This document shows, one piece after another, positions 42,020-51,181 of a stretch of 64,000 nucleotides of DNA (position 1 is the stretch's first letter; every line of letters starts with the position of its first letter). The stretch is from the NCBI RefSeq assembly GCF_019655435.1, contig NZ_BPFH01000001.1:310001-374000 (forward strand), given 5' to 3'. The notes under the pieces were generated by a model. The model was not told the DNA's origin. It saw only the letters and a program-made list of their open reading frames with translations, and ran no database searches. Source of the DNA: Jannaschia pagri. Lineage in GTDB: Bacteria; Pseudomonadota; Alphaproteobacteria; Rhodobacterales; Rhodobacteraceae. The position numbers and the translations under genes were made by a program.

Positions 42020-42217
42020 ATGACTGCCGAACCCTTCACTCACGCCGCTCGCCTCCAGACAATGCGTAGCGACTTTGACCGCCTGCGAAAGCTAGTGAAG
42101 TCATGGGCCGCGTACGAAGAAATTGAACAAGCCTGGGATCGGATTGAGCCGTGGCTGGATCAGTTGCAGCCGAAGACGGCTCCGAGCCGGTATCGACATA
42201 GAGAAGGAGACGCGTGA
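42020..42217 (+). CDS. small phage protein
   Basis: 65 aa, starting one base after the previous stop. Helical, Trp-containing (LRKLVKSWAAYEEIEQAWDR). The next ATG overlaps its stop (TGATG). No family recognised. Confidence 0.5.
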   Translation: MTAEPFTHAARLQTMRSDFDRLRKLVKSWAAYEEIEQAWDRIEPWLDQLQPKTAPSRYRHREGDA

Positions 42218-42432
42218 TGGACTACGAAGACGATGACCTAGACGGGGTTCTGTTCCGTTTTTGGATTAGAGCGGCATCGTATCCTGGCGGTTGGCCGCTT
42301 CGACTGTCGCAAGTGTTTAGCGATCACAAGCCCTCTGACGGAGGCAATATGCAGCCTAACCACTATCGCGCTGCGCTTATGACTCTCGCAAAAGAAAAGG
42401 GCGTCAATCTTCCCCAGAGAAGCAAGCAATGA
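42217..42432 (+). CDS. small phage protein
   Basis: 71 aa. Acidic start (MDYEDDDLDG), then FRFWIRAASYPGGWPLRLSQ and a helical end. No family recognised. It overlaps its neighbours by a base or a few bases, in the style of the operon. Confidence 0.5.
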   Translation: MDYEDDDLDGVLFRFWIRAASYPGGWPLRLSQVFSDHKPSDGGNMQPNHYRAALMTLAKEKGVNLPQRSKQ

Positions 42433-42566
42433 CCCTCCCCGCCCACCTATCCGCCGCCCTGGACGCCCTAGGCGTGCGTAACGACCCCAAGCCTGTGCAG
42501 ACTGCACCCAAGCAACACCCGGCCCCCTGGCGTCCCTCTGAGGGCGATACAGAGCCGCCTTTTTAG
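42429..42566 (+). CDS. 45-aa phage peptide
   Basis: A short ORF starting in the previous stop (ATGA): MTLPAHLSAALDALGVRND then a Pro-rich tail ending PPF. Its length and coupling suggest a real small gene at the end of the early operon, but nothing else supports it. Confidence 0.4.
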   Translation: MTLPAHLSAALDALGVRNDPKPVQTAPKQHPAPWRPSEGDTEPPF

Positions 42567-42585
42567 CGCCTCTTCCTTCGCAAAC

Positions 42586-42617
42586 GCAAAAAGCCCCGCC
42601 GACCGAAGCCAGCGGGG
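42586..42617 (-). terminator. strong intrinsic terminator of the late operon
   Basis: On the minus strand, CCCCGCTGGC-TTCG-GTCGGCGGGG gives a 10-bp stem with two G-T pairs and a TTCG tetraloop, followed by CTTTTT. It stops late transcription where it meets the early operon. Confidence 0.88.
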
Positions 42618-42665
42618 AAGTTGACAGTGGGGAAGGCGCGCTTTTCCCGGCGCGCACGGGGCCTG

Positions 42666-44873
42666 CTACGGAGCCGAAATCGACCCGTTAGTCCATGGGT
42701 CTGCGTTGATCGCAGCGATGGAGCCTTGCTCTGCGATGGAGATTTCGGCGATTTTTTGCCCCTGGCCGGTCATGGTGATTGCGGTGGCCCGGAACAATGC
42801 ACATTCCAGGCCGTCCAGAACCGCGTTTAGGCCGCCAGTGGTGGCTGCTCCAAATACAATCTGGCGGTCAGTTTGCAGAAGCCCAGTGCCAGAGGTGATC
42901 GACTGACGTCCGACCTCCGTGCCGTAGAGGTTCACCACAACCACCTCATTGGCGACGTCGATCAGCACCGATAGGTCAATCCAGGCATCGGCGGGGAGCT
43001 CTCCTAAATCCGTGGTGTTGCCGAGGTTGGTGCCCGTGCTGTCCTCGACCGCGCGCGTAAAAACGCTGGCATTGCCGTCCGTGCGGATCTGGCCAGCGGA
43101 GTGCTGTGCGGCCAGGACGACGTTTTCCAAGGCCGTGCTGCTGCGAATGAGGGCATCGAAGCGCCAAGCTGTGGAGCCTGTGGGTGGCGGGTCTGTCACG
43201 AAGTAGGTGTCTGCCCCCAGGACAAATACATCGCCCGCCTCTGGCCCGCCTGGGACGCGCTGCGCATCGGTAATGTCTGAGGCGACACCACCTGCCCCGC
43301 CCGCCGACACCACGCACTGAATATCGGCGCCAATGTCGATGTTGCGGATAGTGTAGCTGGCGTCGTTCGCATCTTCGATGACCCGTCCGTTGCGGACCCA
43401 AGCATAGCCGTAGTCGTTTGCCTCGACACCCGACCACGTACCCTGTGATGACGTGAGCGTGCCGCCGACCGTGAGCGACCCCGTGACGACTGGAGCGGCC
43501 TGCAACGTGGGCACAGCACTGGCGGACGGGGCGTTGTTCACAATAGCCGTTAGATCCGCGCCCTTGCCCTCCGCAGGACCACCGACCGCCGGTGTGACCG
43601 CCGCGATGATCTGAGCAAGCGACCCGAGGTTGTCGAACCGGTCAGCCGCGAAGGCTGTAGCGTAGCTGATGAGTTCCCCACGCAGACCAAGCACAATGCC
43701 GCCCGTGTCGGTGATAGGTGCGGTGCCAGCGTTGGGGCCGTCAAAGAAGGCCGGTTGGCCCGTGATGTTGTCCGTGAGTGTGATGGGATTGTCGCCAACA
43801 ACATTTAAATCGAAACGGCAGAAAGAACCTGCGTTAGCCTCGCCGGGTGCGATGAAGGTGTTCCGTTCGAAAACGCCGCCATTGCACTGAATGGACGTGT
43901 GATGATTGCCGCTCGTAGCGATCACGCAATCACGGACAATCGGGTCGACCAAGGTCACCCTGTTCCCGCTGTCGGGAAAGCTGGTGAGGGCACCGTGCAT
44001 GGTGGAGCCCCGTGCCAGTAAAGGCGCTTCGACGGCAACGACACGCTCGCTACGCACGCCTAGAACAGGCGTTCCCGTGGGTAAAGTCGTGCTGATAAAT
44101 TGGAAAGATGGGTCCACGTGAGGGTTCACTTCGTCACGCGCGTCACCTGTGAAAAGCAAGCCTTCGCTGTCTTCGTGAACAAAAGGCCCTTCTGCTGCGG
44201 CTACCGTCTGCGGCGAGATATTCCAACAGTCCGCATATACGCGCTGATAGGTGCAGCGCCGAACAATCAGGCCACCCGCAAAACCTAGAAGAATAACCCC
44301 GACGCTGAGTAGGTCCCGGAAATTGCAACGCTCAAATGCGAGTGTCCCCGGCGTTCCACGGCTCGACCCAATGCACCGCACGCCGTGCATCTCCATTGGG
44401 TAAGACCCTTGCAACTTGTAATCCCCAAGCCGGTCGGTACGCAGGCCGTAGAAATTGCAATCTGATACAGTCAGGTATTCAACGTCGCCCTGCAATTCCA
44501 AAAGTCCCGCACCGCTGTCATCGCCTGTTGGATGCGTGAACGTCAAACCCGATAGACGCACGTTCTTCGTGTGGCGCAACTCCAACCCGTGTGTGAAACC
44601 GGCGGACCCGGAGCCGATGATTTCGATAGGCGCGGCAGGCGTCACCCCAACCATGTCCTGCTCCACCCTCCGCATCAGGCTGGTGTCGATCATCGTATTG
44701 ATGCCGATGCTACCCCCGCCATCAGCAACAGCTTCGTTCAAGGCCGTCTGCAATTCGGCGATTGTGCTGACCACCACGTCGGGAACGTTGGGCACCACAC
44801 CGTCAAGGAGATCCCCATCGCCAAAAAATGGAACGCCTCCATCGCCGAAATACGTACCTCCAAAATACGCCAT
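42666..44873 (-). CDS. tailspike-like protein, right-handed beta-helix
   Basis: 735 aa from MAYFGGTYFGDGG. The Gly-rich head may attach it to the virion. Residues about 40-390 have the rung pattern of a parallel beta-helix (GLELRHTKNVRLSGLTFTHP, VEYLTVSDCNFYGL, LAFERCNFRDLLSVGVIL, GLIVRRCTYQRVY). An Ig-like segment (VTGSLTVGGTLTSSQGTW) and a lectin-like end follow. Phage beta-helix spikes bind or cut surface polysaccharide. It is the last late gene, next to the terminator. Confidence 0.75.
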   Translation of the reverse strand: MAYFGGTYFGDGGVPFFGDGDLLDGVVPNVPDVVVSTIAELQTALNEAVADGGGSIGINTMIDTSLMRRVEQDMVGVTPAAPIEIIGSGSAGFTHGLELRHTKNVRLSGLTFTHPTGDDSGAGLLELQGDVEYLTVSDCNFYGLRTDRLGDYKLQGSYPMEMHGVRCIGSSRGTPGTLAFERCNFRDLLSVGVILLGFAGGLIVRRCTYQRVYADCWNISPQTVAAAEGPFVHEDSEGLLFTGDARDEVNPHVDPSFQFISTTLPTGTPVLGVRSERVVAVEAPLLARGSTMHGALTSFPDSGNRVTLVDPIVRDCVIATSGNHHTSIQCNGGVFERNTFIAPGEANAGSFCRFDLNVVGDNPITLTDNITGQPAFFDGPNAGTAPITDTGGIVLGLRGELISYATAFAADRFDNLGSLAQIIAAVTPAVGGPAEGKGADLTAIVNNAPSASAVPTLQAAPVVTGSLTVGGTLTSSQGTWSGVEANDYGYAWVRNGRVIEDANDASYTIRNIDIGADIQCVVSAGGAGGVASDITDAQRVPGGPEAGDVFVLGADTYFVTDPPPTGSTAWRFDALIRSSTALENVVLAAQHSAGQIRTDGNASVFTRAVEDSTGTNLGNTTDLGELPADAWIDLSVLIDVANEVVVVNLYGTEVGRQSITSGTGLLQTDRQIVFGAATTGGLNAVLDGLECALFRATAITMTGQGQKIAEISIAEQGSIAAINADPWTNGSISAP

Positions 44874-44874
44874 G

Positions 44875-45168
44875 TCAGACTTCGGCCTGGTGGATGTTAA
44901 TCGTGGCAGTAGTTGTGTCATCGTAGTGGCCCGCCAGAGCCAGCCAAACGCGCACACCCATCGGCAAGGTCATCTTATCGCGGGTTCCGGGTTCAATAAA
45001 ATCGCCGTCCGCAACGTCACGCGTCGGCGGAGTGCCATCAGACGACGTGTGTAGATAAACCACATACCCGGTCGTGTTCGGAATACGAATCTGTGTGTTT
45101 GGCGCGGGCGAGGTGTATTGAGCGGCTTGCGGCCAGCCAGGGGATACGGTGACGGGAACATCGGCCAT
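44875..45168 (-). CDS. small phage structural-type protein
   Basis: 97 aa from MADVPVTVSPG, AAAGGA upstream. It reads as a compact beta-rich domain (NTQIRIPNTTGYVVYLHTSS, GTRDKMTLPMGVRVWLALAG, TTTATINIHQAEV), like small fibre-associated or head-fibre domains. Its stop lies one base before the tailspike start, suggesting the two work together. Confidence 0.55.
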   Translation of the reverse strand: MADVPVTVSPGWPQAAQYTSPAPNTQIRIPNTTGYVVYLHTSSDGTPPTRDVADGDFIEPGTRDKMTLPMGVRVWLALAGHYDDTTTATINIHQAEV

Positions 45169-45179
45169 TTGAAAATCCT

Positions 45180-45449
45180 TTATTGTTGGGTTGCTTTGGC
45201 GTCGCATTCGTCAGCGATGCGATCGACGGCGACGATCTTGTCGTTGGCTTCGCCCAAGGCCGTGTCCTGGGCGACGATGATCCGGGCCACGTCAGCCGCT
45301 GTTGTGGCGGTCAGGTCGGGCCCTGGCACCGGCGTGCGCAGGTCATCGGGGATCGAGCAGGCTATCAGCCGCGTCTCCGTCACGACTTCGGGTTTCCCGC
45401 AGGAGGCGCAGAGCGCGCAGAGAAGCATCAGAAGCAGCGTCTTGGGCAT
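45180..45449 (-). CDS. o-spanin (Rz1-like lipoprotein)
   Basis: 89 aa. A lipoprotein signal (TLLLMLLCALCASC, lipidated Cys17 likely) and a short periplasmic domain. The gene starts inside the preceding i-spanin gene in another frame (107-bp overlap), the typical Rz/Rz1 arrangement. With the i-spanin it fuses inner and outer membranes at lysis. Confidence 0.78.
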   Translation of the reverse strand: MPKTLLLMLLCALCASCGKPEVVTETRLIACSIPDDLRTPVPGPDLTATTAADVARIIVAQDTALGEANDKIVAVDRIADECDAKATQQ

Positions 45450-45723
45450 CGGGGGCGTCCTCTATGGCGGCGATAATAGCTTGTGCGTCTCTGGCCCGTT
45501 CCTCGGCGGCCAGACGGGCCTCTGCGGCGATGCGGGCCGCGTCCTGGGCCAACTCAATCTGGGCTTGCTGGGCGGCGATCTGGTGGGCCTGGGCGGCCAC
45601 AAGGGCGCGTTCGGCTGTCAGTTGATCGGACAGCTGGTTGGCCGACCTATTCTCAACCAGACCCCATCCCACGCCGCCAAGCGCGACGAGGACCAGGGTC
45701 GCGGTGATTGGGCTGCCGATCAT
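45343..45723 (-). CDS. i-spanin (Rz-like)
   Basis: 126 aa. An N-terminal membrane helix (PITATLVLVALGGVGWGLV) is followed by a long Ala/Gln/Glu-rich coiled coil (LTAERALVAAQAHQIAAQQA onwards). Size, topology and the out-of-frame o-spanin gene at its 3' end identify it as the inner-membrane spanin. It starts at the stop of the amidase gene. Confidence 0.78.
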   Translation of the reverse strand: MIGSPITATLVLVALGGVGWGLVENRSANQLSDQLTAERALVAAQAHQIAAQQAQIELAQDAARIAAEARLAAEERARDAQAIIAAIEDAPDAQDAASDASLRALRLLRETRSRDGDAADSLLDPR

Positions 45724-46289
45724 GCGGCGGCACGATCTGAATCGGACAAGAGGCGTGCAGCCTTAAACGCGCCACGGAAAATGGCCTCGGCCAGTTCGTC
45801 CATGTTCTGATCCGCCACGACGCATTCGGCGGCGTTCGATCCGAAATAAGGCTCCGTCAGGATGGCCGGCGCACGGCCCTGCCAAAGCGACCGACCACCG
45901 CGATCGTGACGTCCGCGCACCTGCACGCCTCGGTCGCGATTTCCGAGCACGGCAGCGCAGCGGCTGCGAACTTCCTGGGCCAAGAGTAGGGATCCACGGG
46001 TGCCGCTGGACAGCGTGAGCCCACCGTTCGCGCGGGCGCTAGCCGATCCGTTGAAGTGGAGTTCGACGGACACGTCCGCGCCCCAAGCATCGACCTCGGC
46101 ATATACCCGGTCGATCTCCGCAGAATAGCCTCCGCCACCCTGGCGCCGAAAGATCCGAACTTGGTTCCCGTGGGCCGCGATAAGTGTGGCAAGGCGACCA
46201 TTCCAGTCGTATTCAGTGCGGCCGTCAGTGACGCGCACTGCCCCTTGGGCGCGTGCGTTGTGGCCGACGACAATAGCGATCTTGGTCAT
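45720..46289 (-). CDS. endolysin, N-acetylmuramoyl-L-alanine amidase
   Basis: 189 aa, Amidase_3 fold. Zinc and catalytic residues are visible: His in IAIVVGHNARAQG, His in DVSVELHFNGSAS and Glu in AILTEPYFGSN. It cleaves the bond between N-acetylmuramic acid and L-alanine in peptidoglycan. There is no signal peptide, so it needs a holin. It stands between holin-like genes and spanins in a standard lysis cassette. Confidence 0.88.
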   Translation of the reverse strand: MTKIAIVVGHNARAQGAVRVTDGRTEYDWNGRLATLIAAHGNQVRIFRRQGGGGYSAEIDRVYAEVDAWGADVSVELHFNGSASARANGGLTLSSGTRGSLLLAQEVRSRCAAVLGNRDRGVQVRGRHDRGGRSLWQGRAPAILTEPYFGSNAAECVVADQNMDELAEAIFRGAFKAARLLSDSDRAAA

Positions 46290-46293
46290 GTCC

Positions 46294-46755
46294 TTACTCC
46301 CGGCTTGCTTTGCGTTTGAAGAATTGCGCCAAGGCGGACAGCACGGCGCGCAGGCGGATGAACAGGCGCCAGGGCGGGTAGCCGACCACGTTCCACCACC
46401 GCCATTGATCGCGGTCCTGATCCGGTAACGATAGTTGGAGGCCGACGAGCGCCTGATACCCGGCCCAGATCATGCTGGCGTTCCAGACGGCGTTGATCGT
46501 GAGCCCGCCGCTCGCGTCGTTCCACGCGGCCCAGGCTTCGGGGGCGAAAAATGACCGGAACAGATCCCAGTAACCCATGCGCCACGCATAGGAGCCCGTG
46601 CCCCAGAACATAGCTTGGCCGAAGGCCCGGATCGCGGCCCCCAATGGGTCGATGCTGGGATCGACGCCTTTTGCCCACGCCGTGCGGGAGAAGGCCAGCT
46701 GCACCATCAGGCAAAAAACAAAAGCGACCCATGCGCTCAATTCGTTAAGCCACAT
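46294..46755 (-). CDS. membrane protein of the lysis cassette
   Basis: 153 aa. An N-terminal membrane helix (LSAWVAFVFCLMVQLAF), further hydrophobic Trp-rich segments (FGQAMFWGTGSYAWRMG, INAVWNASMIWAGYQALVG) and a basic C-terminus. Position before the endolysin suggests a holin or pinholin role, though it is not a known holin family. It starts in the previous stop (TGATG). Confidence 0.55.
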   Translation of the reverse strand: MWLNELSAWVAFVFCLMVQLAFSRTAWAKGVDPSIDPLGAAIRAFGQAMFWGTGSYAWRMGYWDLFRSFFAPEAWAAWNDASGGLTINAVWNASMIWAGYQALVGLQLSLPDQDRDQWRWWNVVGYPPWRLFIRLRAVLSALAQFFKRKASRE

Positions 46756-46931
46756 CAGTGTGTCCTCGGGGTGTTTGGTTCGTCGTTGGGGGTTCGGTCT
46801 TCGTTGATCCGATCCAGCATCCGGCGCATCTGAGCGTTCAGATCAGCTTGGGCGGCCACAGTCTGTTCGTGGGCCTTGCGAGCGTCGTCGTCCTTACCGC
46901 TGCGGTTCGTGAGAAAGCGCCAAAGGTTCAT
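46755..46931 (-). CDS. 58-aa lysis-cassette protein
   Basis: A short gene: MNLWRFLTNRSGKDDDARKA then a helical stretch (HEQTVAAQADLNAQMRRMLD) and an acidic Pro-rich tail. It overlaps both neighbours. The amphipathic helix could be a coiled coil. No family recognised; context suggests a lysis accessory protein. Confidence 0.5.
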   Translation of the reverse strand: MNLWRFLTNRSGKDDDARKAHEQTVAAQADLNAQMRRMLDRINEDRTPNDEPNTPRTH

Positions 46932-47128
46932 AGCTTCTGCTCCAACCGTGTGAGGATGTCGCGAAACATGACCAAAGTCGTTTGGGTTTGGACGCTCTCC
47001 GCGTGCTGCCTATCGGTGAGGGTGTCGATCCTCTTGCTTTGCTCGTGGACCTTCCAAGCTAGGCCGATGATCACGACGCCAGAAAGGCCGCCGCCCAAGG
47101 CATTCAGAATGGTATCAAGCCACTCCAT
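46928..47128 (-). CDS. single-helix holin-like protein
   Basis: 66 aa. One membrane helix (ILNALGGGLSGVVIIGLAW) near the N-terminus, then a helical cytoplasmic tail (HEQSKRIDTLTDRQHAESVQ). This is the topology of class III holins such as T7 gp17.5. Its ATG overlaps the tail-fibre stop. It is the best holin candidate in the cassette. Confidence 0.6.
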   Translation of the reverse strand: MEWLDTILNALGGGLSGVVIIGLAWKVHEQSKRIDTLTDRQHAESVQTQTTLVMFRDILTRLEQKL

Positions 47129-50100
47129 CAAACAGCCCTCTCCGCAACGCCGTTGCCAATGTAGTAATTCCCAGGTCGGCTGATTGAGGTCGCGCCGTCG
47201 GCGTCGTAGGCGATGCCCGTCAGCATGTTCCACAACAGGTTGTCCGCGATGATTGTGCGCGTCGTCTGCACGCCGTCATCGTCGGGGCCGGTGATGATCC
47301 CGACTTGGTGGTTGGCGGTATCGCTCTGCTCGGCGGTCCAATGCTCAAAGCTGATGGTGTTGTCGGCCACATGGGCTAATCGGACACCCCGAACCGTAAT
47401 TGCCGCCTCGTATCCGTCGCCTTCCATCACGTCGGGCTGATAGTGGCGGCACCGGAAATCCGTGATCTCGTTGTTGGCAATGCGCCACAATTCGCCAGAC
47501 GACACAAAGATCGCGTTGCCGTTGCAGCGACGGATCGTGTTGCCCGAAATGACCCCGCGCGTACCGTCGTTCCGCGTGCCTGACGTGTTGGTGGCGCCCG
47601 TGCTGATGCCGTTTCGGCCGTCTTCGACAATATTGTTGACGACCATGCAATCGCGCACAAACCGCTTCATTTGCACGAAGTTATCGCAGCCCATCGCTCT
47701 GTTGTTGGCGATATAGACGCGACGCCCGATGCCTTCTCGGAAGTAAGTGTATGGGGCTCCTAGGCTGACCGTCTCGTCAAATTGCCCGTTGCCACCCGAC
47801 AGATAAACAGCGCAGTCCTTCGCCCCTATGAAGCGATTGCGTTCGATCGTCATGCTGTCGGCCGCGCCGAGATCCAGCGCAGAATCCCCGCCGAAGCCCG
47901 TGTCGCTCCAATTTGGGTTGGCCGCCGTGACGACGTTGCCTTGCTGGTCCAGCGAACCTTGATCGAACAGCAGGCCCTCAACCCACACGTCGCGATACCC
48001 CGGAAGCGTCTTTACGCCGTTCACGCCAAACGTCTTGGTCGGGATGCTGCGTAGGTTAACTGTGCCGCGACCCGTGATTTTGAGGTCGTAGGTCGGCGCT
48101 TGGCCGGGGGTACGACCCTGCGATGGCGCAAAGAAGAACAACCCTAATTCGTCGGTGCCGTCGATTGTCTCACCAACGTCACGTCCGACAGGTCCGGCCC
48201 ACGGAAACGCTGCGCGGATCGTGCCGTTGATCTCAATGCTCGGATGCACGTCGGTGTCTATGACCAGAAGGTAACCCTCGCTGTCGCCCATGAATGTCGA
48301 CGACGCGCCCTGTAGAACGTACTCTTGATTTTCGGTGAACTCGATCCGCACCCGCTTGCCCAGCTGCGTCCTCGCGAAGGCCCAAAGCGCCCGGGTCGAC
48401 GCCGTCGTCTCAAGTGTCGTGGCCGCAGTGCCCGCAGGGCCGAAATGCTCGGGGCGATAAGGCTCGATCGGGTCTAGGCCGGGAAGGTCAGCAATGACCG
48501 TCGATGCCTTACGGACGCGCCAGGCCGCTTTGCGCACTCGGACTTTGTTGCCCTCGGGGACGTGGACCGAGTTGGCCGCCCACCAAGTCACCAATTCGGC
48601 CCGGGTGGTAAACTCGCGCTTTGTCTCTTGCTGCGATGCAAGGCGTAGCCAGCTGCCCCAAGTGGAAACGCTCTTGCCGCGGAAATACGGCATCCCGCCC
48701 GCCGCAGGACGATGCGCCAACTGCCACCCGCTGTCGGTGTCCCCCGTCTTGTCAGGCACATGGAGAACTTGCCAGCCAAAGCCGTTAGTCGGTGCGCCAT
48801 GCGCGGTTTCCAAGAAGTTCGTCGTCGGGCCAAAACGCGCCAGGGTGTCGAAACTGGCTGTCAGATCAGCGAAACCAAGCTGCACGTCGCCGTCGATTTT
48901 GACGTTGCCTTGGATGGTCATGTTGCCAAGACCATCGGCCCAGACGTTGGTCCCCAGGAAGTTCCATTGGGTGGCGCTGTTCGACGAGGTGACCGTCCCG
49001 CTCCACGCGTACCCGGTGCCGTTGTTGGCGTCGATCACCCAGCCGAACGGATCCTGCTGCGCGCCCGATTGGAAAGGCGGAACGCGCTGCATGGCGTCAA
49101 AGACGACGATGCCGCCGACGTCCGATTGGGGGCCGATCTCGGCCAGTACGTCGCCCTCGCCAGCCGACCGCCAGCGCAGGTTCTTGAACGATACCGCCGT
49201 GTTGAGGTTGGTCACGTAGACCCGGGCCGACCCGAGGTTCTGCGCATCAAACACGCCTTCGAACTCGCCGCCCCAACGGTCGGCCACGATGTGTTCCAGC
49301 GGGTAGCGCGCGGGCTGCGGAGTTTGGTCCGGATGGAACTTCCCGTCCATGCGGAACAGCTCCATGTCGTCCACATACATGCCGTAGCCCGCGAAGGATT
49401 CAATGTTGAACTCGGGCATGTCGTTGTCGCTGGGTCCGTTGCCAAAGCTGGAACCCAGGAACTCGACACAGGCGACGGCAAATTCACTGACGGCCGACAC
49501 AGGCGCAGGCTGGTCGAGTGTCAGCGTACTATCCCCATCCGTCGATATGATCTTTGCGCGGAAGGGGCGCCGATTCGTGCCCCCATCGCGGAAGACGACA
49601 ACTAGGCCCTCGACGTCGCTGGTGGCGATGGGCGCGTCCACTGTGACCTCTACGCTGCCCGCTGTCAGCGTGGCCCAGGGCGACCCAAAATACAGCGCGC
49701 GGTCGACTGTGTCGTTGGCAGAGTAAGCCGCGGTGGCCGTCGTGCTCGACGTGACCTCCACGATCCTGATTTTGCGCCGAAGCGTGCTGCTGCCCGTGCC
49801 CCAGACGTTGACTGTCTTGCCTTCGTCTGACGCGCTGAAGATTGGCCCGCTGGCCGTCAGCGTCGTACCCGCCTGACGCACGGTGACACCCGTCGCGTCC
49901 TTGTACTGGAACGACCGCCCGCCAGAGAACGTGCGGATCCGGTCAAAGACACAGTTCTGGGGCGTCGCCACACGGATCGCGGTATTGTTCGATGACCCGA
50001 TGCGGATCTCGTTGAACTCAATCTGGGCTGCGCCAACGTGGTCGATAAAGACGGGTGAGTTAAACTGAGAACCCGCCCGCCCGAACTCGATACCGCGGAT

Positions 50101-51141
50101 GCCGATTTCCGTCTGATACGCAGGGGCATCCGGGTCGCCCATTTGAAAGACGGCCCCCTGCTTCGCATTCGGCCCGTAACCGTGGTATGCCACCGTGACG
50201 ATGGTGCTGATCGCCCCGCCGTTGTTCGCGCCGCAAATCGTGCCCTTCTTTCCGCCGGTCGAGGTAAAGTCGATGCTGTCGGTGACCGTGATTGCGGGCG
50301 GTAGGACCAGCTGCGCGCAGTTTGTCTGGAGCGTCTCGACAAAGAATAAAGCCGCTCTCTGCAAAATCTCCGTATCGCTTTCGTTGCTGACCCCGAGCGT
50401 GCCGAACCACTTCACGTGGATGTTGGCCGGGTCATAGATCCGTAGCCAACGGCCAGCGCCCCCCTCAGATGGTGCCAGGGTGAACACCCCGTCATCGGCT
50501 AAGGTCGAGGCGGCGTCCCACTGAAACGTGCCATTGTCTGCCACAAACACCTGTGCGCCCGCGACGAGTTTGCTCAGTTCAATATCGCGGACAGCCTGCG
50601 TTGAGGCGGCCATAAACGCGCGCGTGGGATCGAGCGGAAGCACGATTGGATCGTTGGCATCCGGGCCCTGTCGAAAGCCCCCCTGCCCATCCCCGACCAG
50701 TGTCCGGTTCGCACCCAAGACAGGGATGCGCTGGATCTGACGCAAGCCCGTGGCCGGGTCTGGCACAACCCGCACCGTCGATCCGACCTCGCGCCACAGA
50801 TCAACGATCGAGGCATTCAGTTCCGTCAGTTCGGTGTTGAGGTGCTTCGTCAGCGACGGATCAGTCGGCAGGTAGTCGGTGGAGCGATAAGGGATCAATC
50901 GGCCCACAACGATGACCTGATCCCCGGCACGCAATTCCGCGTCGAAGGTCAAGGTTGCCTGATCGTCCACCCCGTTGACCAAGTTCGTGTTGATCGTGAA
51001 CGCGGTCGTTTCGTCATTATTGACAAAGACGGTTAGCCCATCGTCCGCGACCATTTGAAAGCCGATCTCAAACGGCCCTCGGCTGTCTGCCGCAACTGTG
51101 AACGGATGCACGCGGTTCGTGCCGGTGGGTATCTGTGCCAT
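47128..51141 (-). CDS. T7 gp17-like tail fibre/spike with beta-helix domains
   Basis: 1337 aa. The first 150 residues match the T7 gp17-type adaptor (FTVAADSRGPFEIGFQMVAD, GDQVIVVGRLIPYRSTDYLP). A pectate-lyase-like beta-helix region follows (VKWFGTLGVSNESDTEILQR onwards), then a middle region with a fibre-type repeat (FGWQVLHVPDKTGDTDSGWQ). A second beta-helix with clear rungs lies at about 1030-1320 (MTIERNRFIGAKDCAVYL, RRVYIANNRAMGCDNFVQM). It should recognise and perhaps degrade the capsule or LPS. Confidence 0.8.
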   Translation of the reverse strand: MAQIPTGTNRVHPFTVAADSRGPFEIGFQMVADDGLTVFVNNDETTAFTINTNLVNGVDDQATLTFDAELRAGDQVIVVGRLIPYRSTDYLPTDPSLTKHLNTELTELNASIVDLWREVGSTVRVVPDPATGLRQIQRIPVLGANRTLVGDGQGGFRQGPDANDPIVLPLDPTRAFMAASTQAVRDIELSKLVAGAQVFVADNGTFQWDAASTLADDGVFTLAPSEGGAGRWLRIYDPANIHVKWFGTLGVSNESDTEILQRAALFFVETLQTNCAQLVLPPAITVTDSIDFTSTGGKKGTICGANNGGAISTIVTVAYHGYGPNAKQGAVFQMGDPDAPAYQTEIGIRGIEFGRAGSQFNSPVFIDHVGAAQIEFNEIRIGSSNNTAIRVATPQNCVFDRIRTFSGGRSFQYKDATGVTVRQAGTTLTASGPIFSASDEGKTVNVWGTGSSTLRRKIRIVEVTSSTTATAAYSANDTVDRALYFGSPWATLTAGSVEVTVDAPIATSDVEGLVVVFRDGGTNRRPFRAKIISTDGDSTLTLDQPAPVSAVSEFAVACVEFLGSSFGNGPSDNDMPEFNIESFAGYGMYVDDMELFRMDGKFHPDQTPQPARYPLEHIVADRWGGEFEGVFDAQNLGSARVYVTNLNTAVSFKNLRWRSAGEGDVLAEIGPQSDVGGIVVFDAMQRVPPFQSGAQQDPFGWVIDANNGTGYAWSGTVTSSNSATQWNFLGTNVWADGLGNMTIQGNVKIDGDVQLGFADLTASFDTLARFGPTTNFLETAHGAPTNGFGWQVLHVPDKTGDTDSGWQLAHRPAAGGMPYFRGKSVSTWGSWLRLASQQETKREFTTRAELVTWWAANSVHVPEGNKVRVRKAAWRVRKASTVIADLPGLDPIEPYRPEHFGPAGTAATTLETTASTRALWAFARTQLGKRVRIEFTENQEYVLQGASSTFMGDSEGYLLVIDTDVHPSIEINGTIRAAFPWAGPVGRDVGETIDGTDELGLFFFAPSQGRTPGQAPTYDLKITGRGTVNLRSIPTKTFGVNGVKTLPGYRDVWVEGLLFDQGSLDQQGNVVTAANPNWSDTGFGGDSALDLGAADSMTIERNRFIGAKDCAVYLSGGNGQFDETVSLGAPYTYFREGIGRRVYIANNRAMGCDNFVQMKRFVRDCMVVNNIVEDGRNGISTGATNTSGTRNDGTRGVISGNTIRRCNGNAIFVSSGELWRIANNEITDFRCRHYQPDVMEGDGYEAAITVRGVRLAHVADNTISFEHWTAEQSDTANHQVGIITGPDDDGVQTTRTIIADNLLWNMLTGIAYDADGATSISRPGNYYIGNGVAERAV

Positions 51142-51181
51142 GGCGATTTGATGGTGCCGCCACGCACACTCAGACCATGCA

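Noticed and set aside
48712-49605. 297-codon plus-strand frame as a phage gene
   Set aside because: It is antisense to the tail fibre gene, which has clear adaptor and beta-helix sequence in its own frame.
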